From assembly GCA_018417955.1 (NCBI GenBank), contig JACTVC010000002.1, forward strand, positions 2,232,001 to 2,296,000: DNA of 64,000 nucleotides. The letters are read 5' to 3'. The position numbers and the translations under genes are program-made. A model generated the notes under the pieces. That model ran no database searches and was not told the DNA's origin. It worked only from the letters and a program-made list of their open reading frames with translations. Source of the DNA: Laccaria trichodermophora (lineage: Eukaryota > Basidiomycota > Agaricomycetes > Agaricales > Hydnangiaceae). Of this stretch, positions 1-10,119 are shown piece after piece (within the stretch, counting starts at the first letter, position 1; each line of letters opens with the position of its first letter).

Positions 1-835
1 CTCACAAATGATAAGGTTGCCAACACCAAGACCAGCGCTGATGATGAGGGAGAATATGGATGTCACATATCTTCCAGATGATCGCCAGGGAGATGATAAC
101 GGGCTTGAGTAAATATTAAGCAGCAATTTAAGAATAAATATAGCTGACACGACAGTTTCAATCGTTGATTCTGCCACATAGAGGTTTCCGTACTTGCGCT
201 GGCTGATAACAATCCTCCATAAGATTTGCAAAAGAGGAATGCTGATCGATGCCAAAAGAGATATCCACTTAAGAGTTATTCCAATAAACCCCCAGCGACG
301 CCAACTAGCGCTGTGCAAGGGGTCCCTAGCGTCGTGTCGCCCTTTGATATCGACTAGCAGTCGAGAGGATTCCTCTGGCGGACACTGGGCGACAAGTGTC
401 CAAAATAGAATATAAATAAATCCAACTGATAGAGCTAGAAATATTTCTCTTGTGTTGAAAAAGCCGGAGACTGTAGCCAGACCATCCTTGTCGGTATTTA
501 CGTCGCCACGAGCTAAGATCTGGCTAAGGTCAAGAACAGCGGCGCCAAACGCAAGAAAGGAAGATGCGAAAAGATAGCTGGCGAAGCTACGACGCAATCT
601 ATAAGTATATTGTATGTTGCGAAGATTTAGACTCACAGGTTTACACGTCTCAGCAGTAGAAAAACGGTAAATGCGCCCATGCCAAGTATTCCTATGCATA
701 ATAGCGGAATGTCACTCAGAACCGCTTCTATCTGGGCAGTGTCAGGAAATCCAAAAAAATAGATGGATTACAAACGCGTACCGCGACGTCGTTGCTCAGA
801 GCAAATGTACTAGGGACAAGGGTAGAGTTGGCCAT
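1..835 (-). CDS. Multi-pass membrane protein, unknown function (3' end outside window)
   Basis: I do not recognise a named family with a known role. The chosen start gives a short N-terminus (MANSTLVPSTF...). One intron follows at about 781-731 (donor GTACGC) and another at about 642-599 (GTGAGT, acceptor TATAG). The conceptual protein then has several hydrophobic helices: one in exon 2 (LLCIGILGMGAFTVFLLL), a FASYLFASSFLAFGA segment, FIYILFWTLV, and a helix before a conserved-looking acidic stretch (VAESTIETVVSAIFILKLL). A final helix (IFSLIISAGLGVGNLII) runs off the left edge. The E-S-T-I-E segment followed by a helix resembles a lineage-restricted fungal integral membrane family that I know only as hypothetical proteins. 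About 250 residues are visible and no stop is reached. No enzymatic or transporter signature was seen. Confidence 0.7.
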
Positions 836-1173
836 ACCGTCCAAGGGAACCTTAAGGTATGTAGGCCAGCCCACCTCTTGGTGGGAACGACGATTTTTCA
901 GAAGGAGAACTCCAGCGAACTGTTATCGAACGAAATGAAAGCGTCGAAGTCGAAACCCAAACTAACCGAGACAAAAGAGAAAGATGAGAGATGGATGTCC
1001 AGCAACCCAGCAGAGTGGTTAGCTAACTCTTGCTTGAGAGTCAGCAAATGAGGAGTTGGCATCAGATGGCAATTGAGAACGATTTACGAAGAACCATCAT
1101 CAACTTGAAAATTGCAACCATCAAAAATCTTATCTCCAATTGTCTATGTGTGCATAGTCAATTTACTTGCAAT
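836..1173. other. Intergenic gap, 338 bp
   Basis: Gap between the start of the membrane-protein gene (-) and the stop of the LIM gene (-). It should hold the membrane gene's promoter and the LIM gene's 3' end. No conserved motif, repeat or RNA gene stands out. Confidence 0.5.
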
Positions 1174-4089
1174 CTACGGTCCCCTCGCATTTGATGCACT
1201 TCCTGTCAATCGCCTCACCAGGAACATTCCACGCCCCTCATCTACACTCTTCGCACTCCTCATCCCAATCACGCTCTTGGGACGGGGTCTCATACCACCT
1301 CCGATTGTCCCGAGTTGCTTCGTTGGACTTACACTTCGAGTAGGACTTAACCCACCCCCAGTTAACTGTCTCAGAAGACCTGGGTCCCCACCCAAGCCGG
1401 TGAACTGTCTTGCTATCGTTGTTGTACCGGTGTATTGTGATGCAAGTTTTCCAGAGCCAGTGTAGGACGGGACCAATGGAGTCCTCGTTGGCGACGATTG
1501 CGGCGAGGTAGGTAAGCCAAGTAACAGCTGTCAAGATAGATATTAAGTGTGTTGATTTACCGCAATCAAAATGCACCTACTGTGCACTCCCGACACCATA
1601 TGCCTCCCTCCCCATCACTCTTGGCGGCACTGTCAAGTCTCTTGCCACATCCGGGTTCGTCTTTCTTCCTCTCTTCTCGACTTATGTTCAGAACCCAAGT
1701 AGGTGGGGGCTCTTTTTTGCCGCCACAAACTAGACAGGAACTGTGCCAGCGAGTTCCATGTGGTCCCGGAACGACGCCACGTTCCATTGGTGAGACAGTT
1801 TTCTGACATCCTGGGCATGAGGTCCGGCTACCGAAGCGTGGAAACGAATTATTTCCTGACGACGAAGGCGCTATAAGCGGTGGTCGTTCAGGTTTGCTCG
1901 ATGAGCGTGCTACAGTTGGTTTGGGCGGTGCTGTAACGGAAGATGGATTATCAATTTTAGGCGACGACGATGGGATTGTTTGGTGGATGACAACCCTTTC
2001 TACAGGCGCACACTAAAAAACAGAGTTAGCGATATTCATAAACCGCTCAAAGAGCACCCACCTCCACATGACAGGGTCCTCCTTGTGCTTTGACGTACGT
2101 TGCTTGACCTTGACGACGCTCCTTGAAAATACCATTACACACTGAACACCTGAAACAATCAGCATGATATGTGCTCGGTGCTACATCCCCGTCCCCTGTG
2201 ATTGTAATAAATTTGCCTCCTCCTGAAATAGAAAACAAAGCATCACCGCATTTGCTGCATAAGGTCGATGCTGACATATCTGGCTGGGTCTCTGGGTTGT
2301 CGACTCCAGGTTGTTTCGTCGAGGGGAAATTCGCATAGGTTTTTGCCTTCGAGGAGGATGGTGAAGGGGAGGAAACCTTTGTTTGTGAAGAACGGGTAAA
2401 CTGACGACCTTCCTTCTTCGGCGTATGAGTTGGTGTGCCCATTTGGCTTCTAGTTTCTTCGATAATGACGTCCTCGACTTCGGGCAAGTTGCTCCGAGCA
2501 AAAAAACTCTGATCCAACACATTTGGAATATCGAATACGTCTGAAGACGTGTATTTTTCATCGTTCCGAGGAGGAGAATCAAACTCAGAGTGAGAGGACT
2601 GAGTCATTGTGTCCGAAAAGTCAGAGATTAGGTCTGGAGTTGGGGGAATAGATGGGCTGCGCGATAATGCCGACTCTCTCGCGTCGAAATTGGATATACT
2701 TGCTCTGGAATTTATGGAAAAACGGGGTGGGGTTGAAGGTCGGTTCGCAGGGGAGCCGAATGGGGTTTTCGACGTAGCCGGAGAGGATGAAGACTCTTTG
2801 AATAATCGTTGTTTCATTTCTTCGATTGCTTCTTGTGTGGGGGCAGTAGATCCCGTGGTTTGTCCCCGCACTGGGCTTGCGTTAAAAGGGCGGACACCGG
2901 AAGGAGGCCCTTTGGATGGAACTTCGAAAGGCTCGTATCGCCGAATATCCAGACCAGAGTTAACATTCCGTAGTCGAGTGGACGGACTTACGGGGCTACC
3001 TGTAGATTGATATTTCGAACTGATATCCTTCCCAATTGTGCTGAGCCTGTGACTTAATTCCTCGAGCAGGGGACTTCCTTCGCGGCTTCTGTTGATTCCC
3101 AACCTTTGCTCAAGTTCCTCGATAGCAGGACTAGCCTCCTGAGTCCTTTTATTTCTAGTGTTACTTCCAAAACCACCCAAATTTCCAGATCTGTCGACGC
3201 GAGGACTGTTATTGCTGCTCGACCTTCCCTTCTTGGGTGTTGTGGGGTCGCGTTTGAGGCAGCTTCCGAAGCAATCCGCGCATGATGGCCTTCCAAGAAG
3301 ATCAACCACAGGAGAATCGCCGATGTTTTTAAAACACCCCGCGCAGTTAAAACATCGTTTGTGCCAGTACCTGTCTACGACATGGACAAATCCACCTTCA
3401 GATTTCAGCATCAAAACGGGTCGAGAGCATGAGTGACAGTTGCCTCTTGAGCCACCGTTTACAATGAAACATGGCTTGCACAAGAAGGATAGTTCAGTGG
3501 AAGATGGGTGGGGGTATATAGTAGAATCAGGTGGAAAGGGCGAGGAACAGATGGCGCAGGAGTGAGTGGTCAACGTCTCCTTTGGTTGCAATATGGAGCC
3601 ATAGACTTTGGAGAGGGTGGTATCGTGCGGGGTTAATGAGGGGAGGATATCTGAAGTAGGGTCAGCTAGAGTTGTTGAGCGTTTGAGAGGAGAATGAGGT
3701 CGTGATGTTTGAAAAGCTGTAGTCGCAATATATTCAGAAACGCGACTGCTAAGGGTTGTGGTAGTCTGTGGTGTTGAGCTGGACGTCGGGCAAGGAAATC
3801 GTTTGGTCGCAGATGGCACCGCGTTCGAACTTGGTGGATCGACCGAAGTCGCGGTCCATTGTTGCCTTACAGGAGAGAGAGAGCGAGTTCTTGAAACATA
3901 CGTCTTTGACCACCTATCTGAACTCGTCTCTGCGGGATCAGCTTGTTTCCATGGTACGACAGGAGCTGCAGGTATTCTTGATGTTCAAAGGTGGACCTGA
4001 TTTTCAAGAGACCACTTACCAACAGCGGCGCCACCACACTTGCATCGCGTACCCGCGACAATGTCGCCACATCTTCGGCAGAAACCCAT
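1174..4089 (-). CDS. LIM-domain protein with N-terminal zinc ribbon
   Basis: Likely a cytoskeletal or polarity scaffold of the fungal paxillin-like type; the role is inferred from LIM proteins in general. Exons 4089-4020, 3965-2062, 2012-1581 and 1527-1174 join in frame to exactly 919 codons. The protein opens MGFCRRCGDIVAG with a Cys-x2-Cys...Cys-x-Cys mini zinc ribbon. A LIM domain begins at CAIC near residue 160 and runs through the HKRCFNC and SCADC segments. A long Ser/Pro-rich region follows. A second LIM begins at CSKCGD near residue 590, and a third LIM-like zinc cluster lies near 715-800 (CPGC...SSCLVCGG...CREC). The tail contains a repeated 'RQ(F/L)TG' motif. The first exon ends in phase 1 with a GTAAGT donor, which fixes the start. 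Divergent from the MBD4-like gene, with 103 bp between starts. Confidence 0.85.
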
Positions 4090-4180
4090 TAGATGACGAC
4101 AAGAAAGAAGGAGACACTGGCAGCCAGTTTACAACCCAAGTTACAACTGCTTTCAGTATCCTGTAGCCTTGAACCGAGAC

Positions 4181-4186
4181 CACGTG
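4181..4186. promoter_or_regulatory. CACGTG E-box (CDEI/Cbf1-like) in the LIM/MBD4 gap
   Basis: Palindromic CACGTG in the context ACCACGTGAT, seven bases before the MBD4-like start codon and inside the 103-bp divergent gap. Its reverse complement reads ATCACGTG, the Cbf1/CDEI consensus RTCACGTG. The function is inferred. Confidence 0.4.
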
Positions 4187-4192
4187 ATCGCT

Positions 4193-5084
4193 ATGCTCTC
4201 ATCACCTTACTTCCCCTCAACCGAGGCAAAATGTTCGTCTAAAATATTGAAGGTATCGCCAGTTTCATCAAATCCCACCTATTTCGAGCTATATCGTGAA
4301 GTATGTCAACGGAAACCGTTGTTAATACAAGGCTTGTGCTAAATCTCTCTCGTTTTCGCGTAAGTCACTCAAACATGCACAGAAATCGTCGCCGGTGATC
4401 CCTGGAAGCTGCTTGTTGCTGTGACGCTTCTGAATAAAACTTCGGGTAAAATTGCCATCCCCGTATTTTGGGATGTCATTGCAAGGTGGCCAACGCCTCT
4501 CATGTTGTCTAGAGGTCTTTACTTTCGAACAAATCTCGCGATCTCCTTATACTAAAAATAGCTCTGTTTAGTGGATAAGAACGAACTAATTGATGCCATC
4601 CAACATCTTGGAACGCAAAATATTCGGGCAAAGAGACTCATACTTCTTTCCAGAGCTTATCTACAAGATCCTCCGTCTTTTTATGATCTTCGACCATCAA
4701 AGCTGGGTGTGGTCACATTGCAACCAACAAAGTCCACAGAGTCGCCAATTAGACAGAAGACAAGATACCCACCTACTCCCATCTCTCACCTTCCAGGAAC
4801 TGGCCCATACGCACTTGACTCTTATCGAATCTTTTGCACGTTGCACCACGATGTTTCATCAAATGAATGGCAGAACGTTACACCGACTGACAAGGAACTT
4901 ATTCGGTTTCTGGCAAGGCTATGTTTCTGGGTGACACAAACTACTGTTTGACGTCGTTTCTTGACAGAAATGGAAGTGGACTGTGACAGAACATCGACAG
5001 TGGTCAGCGACATCGGGACTTGGTGGAACCGCAACGACAGAGTATCTTGCGTCGCTCATATCAGACCTGACGCCCCTAAACTAG
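4193..5084 (+). CDS. MBD4-like HhH-GPD thymine/uracil DNA glycosylase
   Basis: A base-excision-repair glycosylase of the helix-hairpin-helix GPD superfamily, closest to MBD4: removal of T or U from G mispairs is the family activity. Visible motifs are DPWKLLVAVTLLNKTSG (the family's DPWKLL...NKT block), the hairpin HLPGTGPYALDSYRIFC, in which the Asp of DSYRIF is the catalytic aspartate position, and the end motif TPTDKELIRFL/KWKW. Only about 230 residues are coded, so the methyl-CpG-binding domain of animal MBD4 is absent. Four exons are inferred. The first donor is ambiguous (GTGAAG at 4296 or GTATGT a few bases on). The last intron, 4913-4967, keeps the family motif only with a GC donor (CTG|GCAAGG). 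A TAG ends the frame at 5082-5084. Convergent with the CYB2 gene. Confidence 0.85.
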
Positions 5085-5165
5085 TACTCTTTGTATTCCG
5101 TGTGGTAGCTTGCTACTTCAAATAATTTATAGATGGATATAAGTATTGAAGGCATAGCAGTCAAC

Positions 5166-7349
5166 TTAAAGCTTAGCGGGTATGAATGATTGCCAGTCGA
5201 CGCGCTCCACCTACAAAGAACATGAGCCGAGCAACAACGTCAATATGTGGTCGACGTACCATTTCTGGCTTCAGATCCTTTACGTTTGTGGCCCCAACAA
5301 GCCTCATGGCGCTGATAATTTCGCGACGAAGAATTTCGATTATCTTCAAAACACCTGCCTCGCCATATGCCTAAAGAAAACTCAGCGGTGCACTGTGAGG
5401 TCTCTTTACTTGCTTACACTTTGCGCGTAAAGGAATGCACGACCAAGACCCACGGCTCTCGCGCCCAAGCACAACGCCTTGACAACGTCTACAACGGAGA
5501 ACTATCAGTAAGATGGACACCACAATTAAACTTCCTAACCGGTCCCTCGTCGTACTCCGCCTTGAGGTTCAAATGTTAGGTAGTGCGTATCAGCAGTAGA
5601 TTTTCTTTCCCGTACCGTCAATGTACACTTCGAAATTAAGGGTCAGCCAATGATTAACCGAACAAGATACCGACATACCTTCAAGTTTATCGAAAACATC
5701 AGGCCTCTGTTGTCGTAGCCTAAGCAAAACCTCCATAGGTGGGAGCGAGCTATACAAACCGTTAGCATTTTATTAAGCGAATGGCTGTGGTCAACTTGCT
5801 ATTCCAGCTGGCGTCCTGACAATTGTTAGCGATATCCCAAAAAGTGGGCATTGTAAAAAACCTACCCCCATGGTTGGAAAGCAAAATTCCATCGACACCA
5901 GCCTCAGAAGCTAGGATCGCATCTTCGACACACTGAATTCCTGTGGAGTAGGTCAAGTTCAGCCAAAAACTATAAACATTTTTGAGAGGTGAGAAAACAA
6001 ACCCTTGATAACGATCGGCAATTTGGTGATCTTTCGTAGCCATGGGATGGTCTGGAGCAAGTTGGTAAATCCAAAGACAAAATGGGTCAAAAAGATTGAC
6101 CTTTTCCCAGGTCATGTCCCGGTCGTCGTTGGCCACCAAGCCTCCAGCAATCCCCCCCATATCTGCCTCTTCACCAGTTGGATCATTCTCATCCCAAACC
6201 GGAACAGATTCCTTTTCCTGGTCGTCTAGTACCCATGGGCTTCGGATATCCCTTTCGCGGTTACCTGCCACAATCGCATCTACCGTCAAGAAAATGGCTT
6301 TATAGCCAAGCTGATCCATTTCCCGCACGCGCTTTTCAGCGATTTCATCATTCCGATGTTTGTATAATTGAAAAAATAGTGTTTGCGATGGAATAGCGGC
6401 GTCCATAATATTTTGGGCGGAGAGCGAGGCATTAGAGGACACCATTTGGATGAGAGACGTCTTCCCTGCTGCCTTGGTGATATTCGCCTCTCCTGCGTTA
6501 AGAGATCAAGTGACGTCTACAGGGAGAGGATTTTTACTTGCCTTGCGGATGTCCCAATTTTGCTAGGGCTGAACCACTAACGAAAACTGGAATTGAAGAG
6601 TGATAGCCGAGGAGGGTTGTCGAAGGATCACACTCGGAAACAGGCCGCATGACTCGAGCCCTGAAGAAAAAGCGAGAAAATGCCCGTGAATTTTCTGTAT
6701 ATGCTGGGATGGTATTTTAGATAATTGTGTTTGGCTGAAGAGAGACCCTTTGATTGCTCACAGACTTCATCATCCGAGCCTGAAGAGTAATACACCAAGG
6801 CCTTGTAAGACAGTACCTGCCTTGCAACGTCCTGATAGCCATGTCAAAAATCGAATTGATAGGAACGGGAAAATGTCGTTACCTCCATGTCCATCAGACT
6901 CAAGATTCTGCTTAAAGGGGGTTTTCGTTTTACAGCTTCCTCAACTCTCAGTTCATCTTTTGTCTTCTTTCTCGTCTGCTGTTGTTCTATAACTTTGGAA
7001 GCTGCCGTGGAGTCGAGTGGACCGAGATGCTGTGATGGTAGCAGGTGCTTCTCGAGGGCATCAGGGGGGTGAATCGGCTCATACGCTGCCGTGGCGTCCT
7101 TTCCTGCATACTTGAGGATAATCTTGGCGCCACCCGGATGCTCCTACAGGGTGGGATTAATAAATAAGCGGACCAATATGCATAGGGAGGGACGAACTGA
7201 TAGAAATTCGGTGACATCGTAGACATTGTTTTCGATGATCACCCAACAGGAGCTGTCAGGTAGGGTGAGAATGAACCAGAAATAACTGGGAGGGTTACGT
7301 ACTCCTGAGTGTTGTGTTTGGCAACCTGCTCGAGAGTCCAGGTAGGCAT
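5166..7349 (-). CDS. CYB2: Flavocytochrome b2, L-lactate dehydrogenase (cytochrome)
   Basis: Oxidises L-lactate (or another L-2-hydroxy acid) to the 2-oxo acid and passes electrons through heme to cytochrome c. The N-terminus is a cytochrome b5 domain: WVIIENNVYDVTEFL, heme-ligand EHPGG, second ligand in EPIHPPD. The FMN-dependent hydroxy-acid oxidase barrel follows: FRARVMRPVS, LGHPQGEANITKAAGKT, LTVDAIVAGNRERD, active-site Lys in PIVIKGIQC, catalytic His/Arg in LSNHGGRQLE, phosphate-binding YIDGGVRRGTDVVKALCLGA, and the end VERVDWQSF. Length is about 500 aa, as usual. Roughly a dozen introns of about 50 nt were inferred; two (6494-6542 and 5750-5799) need GC donors (GCAAGT). The start MPTWTLEQVAKH places the b5 domain at the very N-terminus, with no mitochondrial presequence visible, unlike yeast Cyb2. 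Location is therefore unclear. Divergent from the SAP gene, 242 bp apart. Confidence 0.93.
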
Positions 7350-7468
7350 GAGTGCAAGAAGCAGGTAAGAGGGGCGTGAAAAGAGGGAAGGAAAAGTTTG
7401 GGTAAAGAATAAAGATATACAAGATAGAGTCCCGGACCGCGCTCCGGAGCCTAAATGAAATTAAAAAC

Positions 7469-7474
7469 CACGTG
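7469..7474. promoter_or_regulatory. CACGTG E-box in the CYB2/SAP divergent gap
   Basis: AACCACGTGATGG, the same extended context as at 4181 and 54398, between the CYB2 start (7349) and the SAP start (7592). A shared regulatory role is inferred. Confidence 0.4.
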
Positions 7475-7591
7475 ATGGCGCGTTGTTTGGGGCATTACAT
7501 TTTGATTACATTTCAACCGCAATCAACATTCGACTCTGATTCGACTATATTCGATCAACACCCACTGCTCATCGTCCCTACCGACGACCCC

Positions 7592-9795
7592 ATGCCTCCC
7601 CTACCCTCAAGAGATGCTCTTGAAGCCATGAAGCGTGTAGACCTGCAGCGCCTGTGTAAGGACTACGGCGTCAAAGCAAACCTCAAGTCCGAAGCCCTAA
7701 TCGACCTTCTCCTTGACACACAGTCCGTCTCTACCGTCTCTACTTCCCGTCATCCCCTTAAGCATCCTTTAGGTCGACTCGACAACCTACTCGAAGATCT
7801 GTCTCTACCCGTCACTCAAGTAGAGCAGGCCCCAGCCGTGTTTCCTCAGTCATCATACACAACACAGACGACGAACAAGACGATGATCCGGAACTGGAAG
7901 AAAATGACACTTTACCGCCAATCGAACAGCCACCACCTCCACCTCCTCGAACTAGAAAAGGGAAGGAGCTCCAGACGCGGCTAGGGGTTGGCAGGCCCGT
8001 GGCTGCAGGGGGCTCGGGGCCTCGCGCTGTTACAAAATCTTCGAGTGTTTCACGTAGCGGGAGAGGAAAATCTATCAAAACCATGAAACAAGTTGAAGCT
8101 ATAATTGAAGAAGGTGAGTATTGTAGGCTGCTCTTTCTTCAAACTCACAGAACGATACAGAGCCGGAGACTGCGGATGAGATTGTTGGTGAGTAACGATT
8201 CTCTTCATTTATTTGACTAATTTGGCTACTAACCATAACAGAAACAAGTAATGATGCATCACGATCGAATTCGAAGAACGTTCCCGATACTGTCAACGGT
8301 GCGCAGCCGTCAACGGCGCAGGCGGATTTGGGAACAAGTGACGACATACTATCTGTGTCAGAAGTGGATAAACGTGTCGCGGAAGCAGTAAGTTTTGGTC
8401 CATCTAGGCGAATGACAGGCTTATTTTGAGGACAGCTCCGCCCACTCCATGAACAACTCCGAGCCTTAAAGTCTCAAGTAGAGGAAATCCAGCATCTCAA
8501 AACGGAGCTTGCTGACCTCAAACCACAAATTGCGGACCTCAAGAATTTGCGAGCGAAGGTTGATGCGTTGACCAGCGAAATTAGAGAACTACGCACACAA
8601 CAAGGAGCGAGTGATGTTGACGAGATGATGGCGGACAGCGTTCACGAACCGGTCACTCCACCACAGCAGTCAACCCCCCAGCCGAAAACACCTAAAACGT
8701 ATGGGCCAGGGTGAGGTCCTTGGTTGAGGCTCAGCCTTTGTATAACAACTTACACGTATGTTTGCTTACAGCGGCTTTGGCATGCCTTCAGCTTTCAGAA
8801 CGCCATCAAGTACAGCGATCGTCCCTAAGGCGAGCTCTGCTGGCGTACATGACTCAGAATACAATCCTACTGAAGCCCACCCTGGAGTCGCAGCCAGTAT
8901 GCTTGGTAAACGCCATCGAGATTCTGTTGGAAGTAGCATTACGGGTATTGTCGAAGAGGGTCATGAGGACGAGTACTCTGAGGAAGAACTCGCGAAACGA
9001 GTTGTGCGTCCCACAAAAAATAGACCCAGAATCTCCAAGACAGGCGATCAAACAAACGAAGCTATGATAAGCCGTGGAACTCCATCAGACCATGAACAAG
9101 AGTCACAGCGTTCCTCTGCGCCCCATGTTCCCAGCTTCACTGTCTTCCGAGGGCCTGAGGGACCAGCGGAGAGTTATGTGGGCTCACCACCGCCTACTAA
9201 TCACTTGCCAGAGTATTTTGACTCTACAGACAGTGGGAATCGCGCTGGGAGGTTAGGCCATGGAGCGGCTAGCACCAGCTCTGCAACTGCGTCAGAAAAC
9301 CAGCAGCCTTTCAACTTTTCCTTTTTACCTATTTCTTCCACTCCTGCGAATGCTACGTATGCATCCAGCTTCCCATTTCCAGAAGCTCCTCAGTCGCCGT
9401 CGCCTGCCGGTTCGAACCTGGGATTCCTCGATAATGACCATGACGAGAGAACGGACGTTTTCAAACCATACGGTCTACCTTCCCCCCACAAACGCCTACC
9501 ATCTTTCGCCTCCGGATCACAGCCAGCTCTCCGGGAGACTTTTGTCGATCCTGCTGCCCTTACACAACGGTCTTCTGGGAAACAGAGAGAAGTATCAACC
9601 AACGACGGGGAAGCTGAATCGACCAATGCTGAGAGGAAGTCCGATGCAGCCCCCGGCGCAAATGTACCATCAACGAAGCGAACTATGTATGGTACCGAAT
9701 TAGAAGGGGATACTCGCTTTGGAGACTTTGGCATGGACGGAGTTGCGAGTATTGGGAACCTTGGGGCAGGTTTCTGGGCCGGTGGCAGGTTTTAG
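7592..9795 (+). CDS. SAP-domain coiled-coil protein
   Basis: Probably nuclear and nucleic-acid-associated. The N-terminal 35-40 residues form a SAP motif (DALEAMKRVDLQRLCKDYGV, then LKSEALIDLLLD). An acidic and proline-rich linker follows (HNTDDEQDDD, a run of prolines in IEQPPPPPPRTRKGKEL), then a basic segment. A heptad-patterned coiled coil runs through RPLHEQLRALKSQVEEIQHL and continues to about residue 330. The last third is low-complexity Ser/Pro-rich with an NFSFLP segment and ends in FGMDGVASIGNLGAGFWAGG. About 640 aa. Five introns were inferred: donors GTCGAC, GTGAGT, GTGAGT, GTAAGT and GTGAGG, all AG acceptors. The ATG at 7592 is the first in frame with the SAP motif. The SAP fold is well supported; no orthologue with known function is recognised. 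Confidence 0.82.
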
Positions 9796-10119
9796 TCGCG
9801 AGTTTGTAATTCTTCCTTATCAACCCATTATGTGTTATTGTACTCTGGCCAATCTCTAGCTTTGATACGGCGTGATCATGTCTTGATTGGAATTGGATTG
9901 GATATGTTAAAGCCAAGTTGAAGCACATGTGTCCGTTGCCAGGTACAAATACCAAGCAACCAGCCAGCCTCCAGGCGTCAAATAAACTCTTTTTCTTCTT
10001 TCCCCCATCTTTGCCTTTGTTCTTCTCGTCCTCTTGCAATTCGTTTTCGGCTCTCCAGGAAGAGACACCACATTCTTTGATTACTACCTTTTAACGACAA
10101 GACAAAACTATCGCCAGCG
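9796..10119. other. Intergenic gap, 324 bp, with pyrimidine-rich promoter tract
   Basis: Holds the SAP gene 3' end and the cupredoxin promoter. Positions about 9983-10037 are strongly C/T-rich on the + strand, a common feature just upstream of well-expressed fungal genes. No RNA gene or repeat was seen. Confidence 0.4.

Noticed and set aside
1112..1576. Open frames on both strands over the LIM gene 3' end
   Set aside because: Only the minus frame ending at 1174 continues the LIM protein after a phase-0 intron; the rest are shadows.
4932..4967. GT donor at GTGACA for the last MBD4-like intron
   Set aside because: In frame, but gives a 37-nt intron and inserts ARLCFW into a conserved motif; the GC donor gives a normal 55-nt intron.
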